64,000 bases of DNA from DATATV01 sp035551355. GTDB taxonomy: Bacteria > Actinomycetota > Actinomycetes > Mycobacteriales > Pseudonocardiaceae. Made by a program: the position numbers and the translations under genes. The stretch covers positions 1-64,000 of the forward strand of contig DASZNF010000108.1 in NCBI GenBank assembly GCA_035551355.1, given 5' to 3'. The first letter of the stretch is position 1; each line of letters begins with the position of its first letter. Positions 33,295 through 41,769 of this stretch are shown in pieces. The notes beneath the pieces were generated by a model, which ran no database searches, had not been told where the DNA came from, and saw nothing but the letters and a program-made list of their open reading frames with translations.

Positions 33295-35145
33295 CTAATC
33301 CGGAGTGACGATCCCGTACTCGTGGATGCGGCGATAGATCGTCGCCCGGGACACGCCCAGCGATTTGGCCGCGGTCTGTTTGTTGCCGCCGGAGAGCATG
33401 AGCGTCTCGATGATCGCGTCCCGCTCGATGGATTCCAGCTGGCTCAACGGACGGCGGGACACCGCGTGGTAGTCCGGCGGCAGATCGGTGGGCAGGATCG
33501 CGCCCGCCCGCCGGTGATGGGCCACCACGTGGGACAGGACCTGGCGCAGCTGGGCCACATTGCCCGGCCAGGTCGACCGGCGCAGCCGGTGCATCACCTC
33601 GGGTGAGCAGTGCAGCCCGCCGCCGTGGCTCAACCGGGCCAGCAGGAACGACACCAGCTCGGTCAGGTCCTCGATGTGGTGGCGCAGCGGCGGCACCTCC
33701 ACCGTGGTCGGGAACAGCTCGCGCAGGGCGGCCGAACCCGGCTCGCTCCCTCCGGCCGCGCCCTCGGTGACCACCACCCAAGGCAGCGCACCGGCGGCCC
33801 CGGTGGGCACGCCGCGCAGCAGTTCGGCCAGCGCGGACAGTTGCTCGGCCGGCAACCGGTCCACGTGGGTCACGGCCAGCGCGCGGGCGTCCCGGTCGTG
33901 CAGTTCGGTCCGCACCTGGGCGAGCACCTCGGGCCCGGTCAGGGCCGCGGCGTCCACCACCGGGAACCGGCAGGACGCGTGGTAGCGCTGGTGGATCGCG
34001 CGGGCCAGGGCCAGTTTGCCCACCCCCGGCTCGCCGGACAGGATCACCCACTCCCCGGCTCGGTGCGCGCGATCGGCCTCGTGACAGCAGCGCAGCCACA
34101 GCGCGCCGGACCCGACCAGCCCGGGCAGGAACATGCGCAGCAGCACCCCGCCCGCGCCGCTGTCCTCGGGCTGCTCCACCAGGTTCACGGTGAGCACCGC
34201 GCCGCTGGTGTGGCCGGTGGCGTGCACCGGCCGGAAGGACATCCGGGCGGTCTCGCCACCGGGCAGCGCCACCAGCATCGGGCCGCGCCTGCCCTCGGCC
34301 AGCGCCTCGCTCGCGCTGCGCAGCAGCACCGACTGGTCGGCCGGGTCCAGCGACTTGCGGGTCAGCTCGTTCATGATGATCAGGTCGTCGGCCAGCGCCA
34401 GCACCATGCCGGTGGTGCGCCGGCAGGCCTGCAGGTAGGCCCGGAACAACTCCAGCTCGTGCACGCCGGTGTCGGCCAGCAGCGCCTGGGAGATCTGGTC
34501 GGCGGCGGTCTTGGCCAGGGTGAGCAGCAGCGGGCCCGCGTCCTTGCGCCAGCAGGTCAGGTCCACCGCGCCGACCGTCTTGCCGGTGATCGGGTGCCGG
34601 ATCGGCACTCCGGCGCAGGCCAGGTCCTCCAGGTACTCGGCATAGTGCTCGTGCCCGAACACGTGGCTGGCCCGGCCGTTCTCCAGCGCGGTGCCGATGC
34701 CGTTGGTGCCCACCGCGTCCTCGGCGTAGCGGAAGCCCGGGGCCAGCAGCACGCGGTCCAGATGCCGGTGCAGGCCGCTGTCCCCGGTCAGGCGGCGCAG
34801 CACCATGCCGGCGCGGTCGGTGAGGATCAGGCTGACCGGCTGCCCGTCCAGCTGCTCGGCCAGCCGGCGCAGCAGGTCGTCGGCGCTGCGGGCCAGCGGC
34901 AGGTCCAGATCGGGATTGTCCACGTAGGGGACGGCCACGTGGTCGGCCACCACCTGGCTGCGCCGGGATCGCCACCAGGACGCCAGGATCGACTCGCGCA
35001 CCGCGCGTGGTTCGACCGTCTCCTGAGTGAGGAAATGCTCTCTGGCCAGCGCCAGCCGGTTCTGGTCGGACGGCAGCGCCACCTCGCCCCGGGCACGTGA
35101 TCCCCGGGCGTCGCGGCCATCGCCGACTTGGCCGAAGTAATCCAC
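33295..35145 (-). CDS. GAF / degenerate AAA+ / Fis-type HTH activator of the propane monooxygenase genes (MimR-like)
   Basis: A 616-residue regulator. Residues ~85-235 resemble a GAF sensor as in AcoR-type activators (LDRVLLAPGFRYAEDAVGTNGI, GHEHYAEYLEDLACAGVPI). Residues ~360-540 form an AAA+ domain with Walker A SGEPGVGKLALAR, but the GAFTGA loop that contacts sigma-54 is absent. The C-terminus is a Fis HTH (LSGGNKQTAAKSLGVSRATIY). Actinobacteria lack sigma-54, and MimR, the activator of mycobacterial propane monooxygenase genes, has this design. It is divergent from the 82-aa gene, with a 15-bp palindrome between them. Confidence 0.88.
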   Translation of the reverse strand: MDYFGQVGDGRDARGSRARGEVALPSDQNRLALAREHFLTQETVEPRAVRESILASWWRSRRSQVVADHVAVPYVDNPDLDLPLARSADDLLRRLAEQLDGQPVSLILTDRAGMVLRRLTGDSGLHRHLDRVLLAPGFRYAEDAVGTNGIGTALENGRASHVFGHEHYAEYLEDLACAGVPIRHPITGKTVGAVDLTCWRKDAGPLLLTLAKTAADQISQALLADTGVHELELFRAYLQACRRTTGMVLALADDLIIMNELTRKSLDPADQSVLLRSASEALAEGRRGPMLVALPGGETARMSFRPVHATGHTSGAVLTVNLVEQPEDSGAGGVLLRMFLPGLVGSGALWLRCCHEADRAHRAGEWVILSGEPGVGKLALARAIHQRYHASCRFPVVDAAALTGPEVLAQVRTELHDRDARALAVTHVDRLPAEQLSALAELLRGVPTGAAGALPWVVVTEGAAGGSEPGSAALRELFPTTVEVPPLRHHIEDLTELVSFLLARLSHGGGLHCSPEVMHRLRRSTWPGNVAQLRQVLSHVVAHHRRAGAILPTDLPPDYHAVSRRPLSQLESIERDAIIETLMLSGGNKQTAAKSLGVSRATIYRRIHEYGIVTPD

Positions 35146-35244
35146 GGGCGCCTCCCGACAGCCTTGGCGGGCGAAGTCCGGCCACCGGGCGCCCCAACGC
35201 GCCCCGGGCCGTTGTCCAGCGTACGGCCCAGCGCGTTGCCGCGC

Positions 35245-35259
35245 GTCTCAAATTGAGAC
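35245..35259. promoter_or_regulatory. 15-bp palindrome, copy 1 (regulator/82-aa gene intergenic)
   Basis: GTCTCAA-A-TTGAGAC is a perfect inverted repeat in the gap between the MimR-like regulator (start 35145) and the 82-aa gene (start 35317). A second copy with the same arms occurs upstream of prmA. A repeated palindrome placed before both transcription units of the island is the likely binding site of the Fis-type regulator. This is inferred from position. Confidence 0.65.
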
Positions 35260-35316
35260 CGGCCGATCGGCCCAATCCCCCTTTGATGAGGGCACCGGCA
35301 CGTCAGGAGGTTTCTG

Positions 35317-35565
35317 GTGAGCGCGTCCAACGCACCAGCACAGGAGACCTACAACCCCTGGACCGTGGTGAATCTCGTGTTCAACCATCTGGCCGAACAG
35401 GGGCTGCATCCCACGCTCGGGGAGACGGGGCCTCCCGGCGAACCGGCCGCAGCGTTGCTGCGCTCGTTGGGCATCGAGCCGACGGTGGAAGGGGATTCCC
35501 GGATACCGGCGGACAACCGCGATCGACTGACCCAACTCAGACAGTCCATGTTGGGCGAGGAGTGA
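35317..35565 (+). CDS. 82-aa conserved-looking protein upstream of prmA, function unknown
   Basis: MSASNAPAQETYNPWTVVNL begins a soluble, acidic protein of 82 residues. A hydrophobic patch (NPWTVVNLVFNHLAEQGLHP) is followed by PGEPAAALLRSLGIEP and a polar helix ending RLTQLRQSMLGEE. There is no signal peptide, metal motif or membrane helix. GTG 35317 has a strong CAGGAGG site 6 bp upstream. It lies between two copies of the 15-bp palindrome, so it is probably co-regulated with prmABCD. I do not recognise a characterised family. It may be a regulatory partner or assembly factor. Confidence 0.8.
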   Translation: MSASNAPAQETYNPWTVVNLVFNHLAEQGLHPTLGETGPPGEPAAALLRSLGIEPTVEGDSRIPADNRDRLTQLRQSMLGEE

Positions 35566-35578
35566 GGGCGGGCGCGCC

Positions 35579-35593
35579 GTCTCACATTGAGAC
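35579..35593. promoter_or_regulatory. 15-bp palindrome, copy 2 (prmA upstream)
   Basis: GTCTCA-CAT-TGAGAC has 6-bp perfect arms identical to copy 1. It lies 97 bp upstream of the prmA ATG and 14 bp after the stop of the 82-aa gene. This position suits an upstream activator site for the monooxygenase operon. Confidence 0.65.
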
Positions 35594-35689
35594 CGAAACG
35601 CACGACCGCCCGCGCTGTAATCAGCATCGTTCTGATTCCACCGGACTTTTCCCCAACGCCGGACCCGATCGGACGGGTGAGGAGTGATC

Positions 35690-37342
35690 ATGAGCCGCCA
35701 GAGCGTGGCCAAGGCCCACCAGAAGATTCAGGAACTGTCCTGGGAACCCGCCTACCATGAGCCGGTTTCCCACTACGGCACCGACTACACCTTCCAGAAG
35801 GCCAAGAAGAAGGATCCGCTGAAGCAGGTCCTGCGCTCGTATTTCCCGATGCAGGAGGAAAAGGACCACCGGGTCTACGGTGCGGAGGACGGTGCGATCC
35901 GCGGGAACATGTTCCGCCAGGTGCAGGAACGCTGGCTGGAATGGCAGAAACTGTTTCTGAGCATCATCCCGTTGCCGGAGATCTCCGCGGCCCGCGCGAT
36001 GCCGCTGCTGTTCCGCACGGTGCCCAACCCGGAGCTGCACAACGGCCAGGCCATCCAGATGATCGACGAGGTCCGGCACTCCACGATCCAGCAGAACCTC
36101 AAGCGCATCTACATGAACAACTACATCGACCCGGCCGGCTTCAACTCCAGCCTGCGCAATTTCCAGAACGACTACTGCGGCACCATCGGCCGGCAGTTCG
36201 CGGAGGGCTTCATCACCGGTGACGCCATCACCGCGGCCAGCGTCTACCTGACCATCGTGGCCGAGACCGCGTTCACCAACACGCTGTTCGTGGCCATGCC
36301 GGCCGAGGCCGCGGCCAACGGCGACTACCTGCTGCCCACCGTGTTCCACTCGGTGCAGTCGGACGAGTCGCGGCACATCTCCAACGGCTACGCCACCCTG
36401 CTGATGGCGCTGTCGGACGAGAGCAACCACCAACTGCTGGCCCGCGACCTGCGCTACGCCTGGTGGAACAACCACCGCGTGGTGGACGCCGCGATCGGCA
36501 CGTTCATCGAGTACGGCACCAAGGACCGCCGCAAGGACCGGGAAAGCTACGCGGAGATGTGGCGCCGGTGGATCTACGACGACTACTACCGCAGCTACCT
36601 CGTCCCGCTGGAGAAGTACGGCCTTGAGATCCCGCACGACCTGATCGAGGAAGCCTGGAACCAGATCTGGAACAAGGGCTACGTGCATGAGGTCGCGCAG
36701 TTCTTCGCCACCGGGTGGCTGGCCAACTACTGGCGCATCGACCCGATGACCGACAAGGACTTCGAGTGGTTCGAGTACAAGTACCCGGGCTGGTACGACA
36801 AGTACGGCAAGTGGTGGGAGAACTACAACCGCCTGTCCAAGCCCAACGGGCACAACCCGATCGCGCTGGAGGACGTGGACTACGTCTACCCGCACCGCTG
36901 CTGGACCTGCATGGTGCCCTGCCTGGTGCGCGAGGACATGGTCATGGACAAAGTGGACGGTCAGTGGCGGACCTACTGCAGTGAACCCTGCGCCTGGACC
37001 GACAAGGAGGCCTTCCGGCCGACCTACCAGGGCCGCAACACGCCGAACATGGGCAAGCTGATCGGCTCCCGGGAATGGGAAACCCTTTACCACGGCTGGA
37101 ACTGGGCCGACATCGTGTCCGACATGGGTTTCGTGCGCGACGACGGCAAGACCCTGGTCGCCCAGCCGCACCTGGACCTGGACCCGAAGAAGATGTGGAC
37201 GCTGGATCACCTGCGCCGGTGCCCGCCGCTGCAGAGCCCCAACGTGGTGCTCAACGAGATGACCGACGCGCAGCGCGCGGCCTTCGTGGCCGACTACAAC
37301 CAGCAGGGCCCCGCCGGCCGTCCGGCGCCCGCCCAGAGCTGA
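35690..37342 (+). CDS. prmA: Propane 2-monooxygenase large (alpha) hydroxylase subunit
   Basis: A 550-residue soluble di-iron monooxygenase alpha subunit (group 5, PrmA/MimA type). DEVRH near residue 127 and DESRH near 227 provide E-x-x-H iron ligands; the partner glutamates lie in LEWQKLF and IVAETAF contexts. The C-terminal cysteine cluster CWTCMVPC...YCSEPC is characteristic of this group. With PrmC, PrmB and PrmD it hydroxylates propane at C2; relatives also oxidise acetone or phenol, so the real substrate is uncertain. ATG 35690 follows GAGGAG. Confidence 0.93.
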   Translation: MSRQSVAKAHQKIQELSWEPAYHEPVSHYGTDYTFQKAKKKDPLKQVLRSYFPMQEEKDHRVYGAEDGAIRGNMFRQVQERWLEWQKLFLSIIPLPEISAARAMPLLFRTVPNPELHNGQAIQMIDEVRHSTIQQNLKRIYMNNYIDPAGFNSSLRNFQNDYCGTIGRQFAEGFITGDAITAASVYLTIVAETAFTNTLFVAMPAEAAANGDYLLPTVFHSVQSDESRHISNGYATLLMALSDESNHQLLARDLRYAWWNNHRVVDAAIGTFIEYGTKDRRKDRESYAEMWRRWIYDDYYRSYLVPLEKYGLEIPHDLIEEAWNQIWNKGYVHEVAQFFATGWLANYWRIDPMTDKDFEWFEYKYPGWYDKYGKWWENYNRLSKPNGHNPIALEDVDYVYPHRCWTCMVPCLVREDMVMDKVDGQWRTYCSEPCAWTDKEAFRPTYQGRNTPNMGKLIGSREWETLYHGWNWADIVSDMGFVRDDGKTLVAQPHLDLDPKKMWTLDHLRRCPPLQSPNVVLNEMTDAQRAAFVADYNQQGPAGRPAPAQS

Positions 37343-38409
37343 TGGAGGACAAGCACACGGTCCGCTTCGAACCGGTCGGCATCGAGATCGAAGTGGCCGA
37401 GGACCAGACGATCCTGCGCGCCGCGGCCGAGCAAGGCGTGATGTTGATGCACGGCTGCAAGGAGGGGCAGTGCGCCTCCTGCAAGTCGTTCATCCTGGAC
37501 GGCGACGACGTGGAGCACGACCGGTACTCCACGTTCGCGCTGCCCGACTTCGAGAAGGAGGAGGGCTACACCCTGCTCTGCCGCGCGCACGCCTACGAGG
37601 ACCTGACCATCGAACTGCTCAACTACGACGAGGAGATGATCCACTCCGGCCTGCCGATCCAGCAGGCCGTGGTGGAGGTCGTGTCCAACGAGCACGTGAC
37701 GCACGACCTGCGCCATCTGGTGGTGCGCCTGGTGGAACCGGAATCCATCAGGTTCTTTCCCGGCCAGTACCTGGATTTCCAGGTGCCGGGCCGGGCGGCC
37801 ACCCGGTCGTTCTCCATGGCCAACACCTCGTGCCGGGAGGGCGGCAGGCTGGAGTTCGTCATCAGGATCTATCCCGACGGGCTGTTCTCGGAATTCCTGG
37901 ACACGCAGGTGTCCGTGGGCGACCGGTTGTCCGTCACCGGGCCGTTCGGCGTGTTCACGCTGCGGGACGCGCCCGATGCCGACCTGATCTTCCTTGGCGG
38001 CGGCGCGGGCATGGCGCCCATCCTGTCGTTGCTGCGCTCCATGGCCGAGCGCGGCATCACCAGGAAGGCGACCTTCTACTACGGCGCGCGCACCCGCAGG
38101 GACCTGTGCTTCGAACAGGAACTCAAGGAACTGGAGCACACCCTGCCCGATTTCCGCTACATCCCCGCACTGTCCGAAGTGGACTATGCGGCGGCGGAGG
38201 ACTGGGACGGCGAGGTCGGCCTGATCACGGATGTCTTGCGGCGCAGGGAAACCGACCTGGCCGGGGCGGACGCGTACGTGTGCGGACCGCCGCCGATGGT
38301 CGAGGCGGCGCTGGAACTGTTGCCGGCGCTCGGGGTGGCGGACCGGCGCGTGTTCTACGACAAGTTCACCACCACCGGGGACACCGAGGACGGAGGAGCC
38401 AACCAATGA
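37342..38409 (+). CDS. prmB: Propane monooxygenase reductase
   Basis: A 355-residue reductase. The N-terminal plant-type ferredoxin holds a 2Fe-2S cluster (HGCKEGQCASCKS and LLCRA). FAD and NAD modules follow (GQYLDFQVPGRAATRSFSMA, FLGGGAGMAPILSLL, YVCGPPPMVEAAL). It transfers electrons from NADH to the PrmAC hydroxylase. ATG 37342 shares one base with the prmA stop; its stop overlaps prmC. Confidence 0.93.
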   Translation: MEDKHTVRFEPVGIEIEVAEDQTILRAAAEQGVMLMHGCKEGQCASCKSFILDGDDVEHDRYSTFALPDFEKEEGYTLLCRAHAYEDLTIELLNYDEEMIHSGLPIQQAVVEVVSNEHVTHDLRHLVVRLVEPESIRFFPGQYLDFQVPGRAATRSFSMANTSCREGGRLEFVIRIYPDGLFSEFLDTQVSVGDRLSVTGPFGVFTLRDAPDADLIFLGGGAGMAPILSLLRSMAERGITRKATFYYGARTRRDLCFEQELKELEHTLPDFRYIPALSEVDYAAAEDWDGEVGLITDVLRRRETDLAGADAYVCGPPPMVEAALELLPALGVADRRVFYDKFTTTGDTEDGGANQ

Positions 38410-39593
38410 CCACCACACAGGAATCCACTCCTGGTGCGGAACGCAGTGTGCCCAAGCCGGTGTTCACCGACGCCGAGGCGGGGGCCAAGGAATTTCCCGA
38501 CTCCGGGCTGCGCCGCTTCAACTACTACAACCCGGCCAAGCGCAAGCAGAGCCACTACGAGGACGTCACCGTCGAGGTGCAGCCCGACCCGCGGCACTAC
38601 CTGTCGCAGGGCTGGCTGTACGGCTTCGCCGACGGCCGCGGCGGCTACCCGCTGGACTGGACCGCGCTCAAGGCCTGGGGATCGGACCGGCCCGAACCCA
38701 AGCGCTCGCCCGGTTCCGGCGGCAAGGGCTACGACTGGCCCGCGCACGGCTGGCACGAGTTCCGGGATCCCAACGAGGAATGGGAACTGACCCTCTACCG
38801 GTACAACGCCAACGTGGTCCGCCAGCTCAACCAGAACGTGGACGCCGCCCGCCAGTCAAAGGCGTTCGAGCAGTGGAACCGCAACTGGGTCCAGTTCACC
38901 GCCGCCCACGTGGGCGCCTGGATGCACGTGGACCACGGGCTGGGGCTGTACTTGTTCGCCAACGCCAACCGCAGGGCGCCGACGAACATGCACAACAACG
39001 CCATCTCGGTGAACAGCATGCACCGCATCCGCGCCGCGCAGGACCTGGCGCTGTACAACCTCACGCTGTCCGAGCAGATCGACGACTTCGACGGCAGCGC
39101 GCATCTGCAGGCGTGGAACGAGGATCCGGCCTGGCAGGGCGTGCGCGGGGTGGCCGAGGAACTGACCGGCATCTGGGACTGGTGCGAGGCGGTGTTCGCG
39201 GCCAACGTGGTGTTCGAGCCACTGGTGGGCGAGCTGTTCCGCAGCAACCTGGTGCAGCAGGCCGCGCCCGGCAACGGCGACTTCGTCACCCCGACGCTGA
39301 TCGGCGCCGAGGAGTACGACTTCGCCGAACGGGACCTGCGCTACACCCGGGCGATGTTCCAGCTCCTGGTGCAGGACAAGGAATTCGCCGAGCACAACAA
39401 GGCGACCATGCAGTCCTGGCTGTCCACCTGGGTGCCCAGGTGCATCGCCGCGGCCCGCACCATGCAGCCGCTGTGGTCGCTGCCCGACGCCAAACCGCCG
39501 CGTTTCGAGGACGGCTTGGACCGGGTCAAGAGCCGGTTCGGCGGCATCCTGTCCGACCTCGGTCTGCGCACCCCGAAGGAGCTGGCCCAGTGA
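38406..39593 (+). CDS. prmC: Propane monooxygenase small (beta) hydroxylase subunit
   Basis: A 395-residue beta subunit of the di-iron hydroxylase. LRRFNYYNPAKRKQSHYEDVT, DWTALKAWGSDRPEPKR-type DFG-less start, VDHGLGLYLFANANRRAPT and ISVNSMHRIRAAQDLALYNL are typical of the PrmC/MimC group. It lacks the iron ligands and supports the alpha subunit. ATG 38406 overlaps the prmB stop (ATGA). Confidence 0.93.
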   Translation: MTTTQESTPGAERSVPKPVFTDAEAGAKEFPDSGLRRFNYYNPAKRKQSHYEDVTVEVQPDPRHYLSQGWLYGFADGRGGYPLDWTALKAWGSDRPEPKRSPGSGGKGYDWPAHGWHEFRDPNEEWELTLYRYNANVVRQLNQNVDAARQSKAFEQWNRNWVQFTAAHVGAWMHVDHGLGLYLFANANRRAPTNMHNNAISVNSMHRIRAAQDLALYNLTLSEQIDDFDGSAHLQAWNEDPAWQGVRGVAEELTGIWDWCEAVFAANVVFEPLVGELFRSNLVQQAAPGNGDFVTPTLIGAEEYDFAERDLRYTRAMFQLLVQDKEFAEHNKATMQSWLSTWVPRCIAAARTMQPLWSLPDAKPPRFEDGLDRVKSRFGGILSDLGLRTPKELAQ

Positions 39594-39964
39594 CCTCGCT
39601 CAAGCAATCCGTGGAGTCGCCGTACAAATCCGACAAGACCGCGTCCAACCGGTGCGGTTTCACCCTGATGAACAACCAGGTCGGCGCGATCGTCGCGGAG
39701 GTGATGGGGCGGCTGGACAACGTCACCGTCACCCCGCTGCCCTCCATGATCCGGGTGGACGCCCACGGTCGGATGGACGTGGTCTACGCCGACGTCGACG
39801 AGGCCGCCGGTGAGGAAGGGGGCTGGTTCGACTCGGCCGAGTTCGAGGAGAGCATGTCCACCCACTACGGCCGGATGGTGCACCTGGACGACCGCACCAT
39901 CATGTTCGCCAATCCCGAGGACGCGGCCGAGTACCTCGACTTCGACCTCAAAGCCCGCGCGTAG
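39590..39964 (+). CDS. prmD: Propane monooxygenase coupling (effector) protein
   Basis: A 124-residue MmoB/DmpM-family effector. CGFTLMNNQVGAIVAEVM and VTPLPSMIRVDAHGRMDVVY are the conserved strands. The protein binds the hydroxylase and tunes oxygen activation. GTG 39590 overlaps the prmC stop. It ends the prmABCD core; the accessory genes follow closely. Confidence 0.93.
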   Translation: MTSLKQSVESPYKSDKTASNRCGFTLMNNQVGAIVAEVMGRLDNVTVTPLPSMIRVDAHGRMDVVYADVDEAAGEEGGWFDSAEFEESMSTHYGRMVHLDDRTIMFANPEDAAEYLDFDLKARA

Positions 39965-40003
39965 AGCCGTTTGCGGGAAACACTCGATTCAGCCTGGGAG
40001 GTC

Positions 40004-41056
40004 ATGGTGTACGAGAAGGACGGGCAGAAGTACTTCGTCGTGGACAGCCACATGCACTACTGGAACGCGGCGCCGTCCAACTGGGTGGCCGGCGCGGAAC
40101 AGTACGCGAAGGGCTGGATCGAGTGTTTCCACGCCTACCAGGCGCTCGGCCCGGCCGAGACGCACTGGCCCATCGAGAAGTTCCAGAGCTACACCGAGGA
40201 CGACCTGATGCGCGACGTGTTCGACGACGGACACGTTGACGTCGCGGTCTTCCAGCCCACCTACCTCAAGGAGTGGTACGCCGAAGGATTCAACACCACC
40301 GAGCGCAACGCGGCGCTGGGCGAGAAGCACCCCGGCAAGTTCGTGCTCAACACCCGCTGGGATCCGCGGGAAGGCGACGCGGGCCTGAAAGAGCTGCGGG
40401 AGAACGTGTCCCGGTACGGTTCGAAGGGCGTGAAGCTCTACACCGCCGAATGGCGGCAGGGCTCCCGCGGCTGGAAGCTCTCCGACCCGGAGGCCTACCG
40501 GTACCTGGAGGAGAGCCAGCGGCTGGGCATCAAGAACGTGCACGTGCACAAGGGTCCGACCATCTGGCCGCTGGACAAAGACGCCTTCGATGTGTCCGAT
40601 GTGGACCACGCGGCGACCGACTTCCCCGAGCTGAACTTCATCGTGGAGCATGTCGGCCTGCCCCGCATCGAGGACTTCTGTTTCATGGCAACGCAGGAAC
40701 CCAACGTGTACGCCGGGCTGTCGGTGGTCATCGGCGGTCTGATGCACGCCCGGCCCAAGTTCTTCGCCAAGGTCATGGGCGAGCTGCTGTTCTGGGTCGG
40801 CGAGGACAAGATGACCTTCGGCAGCGACTACGGCATCTGGGAACCCAGGTGGCAGGTCGAGGGATTCGTCGACTGGGACTACCCCAACGACGACTACTCC
40901 GACTACCCGAGGGTGACCACCGCGACCAAGAAGAAGATCCTCGGCCTGAACGCCGCCCGGCTCTACGACATCGAGGTGCCGGCCGAATGCGCTCTGGACG
41001 CCGGAGCGGGTACCCCCGCGGCGCGTGACGACGCGCAGTTGGTGACGAGCGAATGA
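40004..41056 (+). CDS. Amidohydrolase family protein of the propane monooxygenase cluster
   Basis: A 350-residue metal-dependent hydrolase. VVDSHMHYWNA gives the H-x-H metal ligands, VHVHKGPTIWPL and IVEHVGLPRIEDF further His ligands, and FGSDYGIWEP the late Asp. This group (amidohydrolase_2) regularly follows prm/mim genes. It may act on a ketone or ester product or help enzyme assembly; the role is not settled. I use ATG 40004 (MVYEKDGQKYF); TTG 39971 is in frame but has no ribosome-binding site. Confidence 0.85.
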   Translation: MVYEKDGQKYFVVDSHMHYWNAAPSNWVAGAEQYAKGWIECFHAYQALGPAETHWPIEKFQSYTEDDLMRDVFDDGHVDVAVFQPTYLKEWYAEGFNTTERNAALGEKHPGKFVLNTRWDPREGDAGLKELRENVSRYGSKGVKLYTAEWRQGSRGWKLSDPEAYRYLEESQRLGIKNVHVHKGPTIWPLDKDAFDVSDVDHAATDFPELNFIVEHVGLPRIEDFCFMATQEPNVYAGLSVVIGGLMHARPKFFAKVMGELLFWVGEDKMTFGSDYGIWEPRWQVEGFVDWDYPNDDYSDYPRVTTATKKKILGLNAARLYDIEVPAECALDAGAGTPAARDDAQLVTSE

Positions 41057-41769
41057 CCCGCGCGGTCACCGTCGATTCCGCGCGGGCGCTCGTCGCGCTG
41101 GCGGCGGTGCGCGACCCCGAACTGGACGAGCCGATCACCTCGCTCGGGTTCGTGGCGTCGTGCACCGCCTCCGCAGGCGGGGACGTGGCTGTGCGGCTGC
41201 GGCTGCCCACCTACTTCTGCGCGCCGAACTTCGCCTTCCTCATGGTGGCCGACGCCTACGACGCGCTGGCCGCCCTGCCCGGGGCAGGCGCGGTGACCGT
41301 GGAGTTGCTGGATCACTTCGCGGCCGACGCGATCAACTCCGGAGTCGCGGCCCGGGCCGGTTTCGAACGGTCCTTCGCCGGGGAGGCCAACGGCGAGCTG
41401 GACCAGCTGCGCCGGGACTTCCTGCGCAAGGCGGTGCTGGCCGGCACGGATCTGGTGTGCCGGCCGCTGCTGGCCGCCGGGCGCACCCCGGAAGAACTGG
41501 CCGGAATGCGGCTGGGCGAGGTGCCGCCCAGCGCCGAACTCGACCGGCTGGCCCGGCGGCGCACCGAACTGGGCCTGCCGGCCGGACCGGACGCGCCGCT
41601 GCTGCTCGACCCGGCCACCGGCGAAACCGTTGGCGCCCAGGACCTTCCGCTGCACCTGCGCAAGGCCCGGCTGACCAGGGTCGGCATCGAAGCGAACACC
41701 GGAATCTGCCGCGGCATGCTGCGGCACCGCTACCCAGCACCCGGACTCACCGAGGAGGAAACGCTATGA
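41053..41769 (+). CDS. DUF59/MIP18-family metal-cluster assembly protein
   Basis: A 238-residue protein. The N-terminal half is a MIP18/DUF59 domain (VRDPELDEPITSLGFV, LPTYFCAPNFAFL with the conserved Cys). The C-terminal half (LDQLRRDFLRKAVLAGTDLVC onward) is specific to this group. Like PaaD in the phenylacetate operon, it probably matures the metal centre of the oxygenase. ATG 41053 overlaps the amidohydrolase stop. Confidence 0.85.
   Translation: MTRAVTVDSARALVALAAVRDPELDEPITSLGFVASCTASAGGDVAVRLRLPTYFCAPNFAFLMVADAYDALAALPGAGAVTVELLDHFAADAINSGVAARAGFERSFAGEANGELDQLRRDFLRKAVLAGTDLVCRPLLAAGRTPEELAGMRLGEVPPSAELDRLARRRTELGLPAGPDAPLLLDPATGETVGAQDLPLHLRKARLTRVGIEANTGICRGMLRHRYPAPGLTEEETL

Noticed and set aside
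33295..35145. Sigma-54-dependent activator
   Set aside because: The GAFTGA loop is absent, and actinobacteria are not expected to have sigma-54.
39971..40003. TTG start for the amidohydrolase adding 11 residues
   Set aside because: No ribosome-binding site, and the added residues do not look like the family start; ATG 40004 places the metal-binding H-x-H motif at the usual distance.
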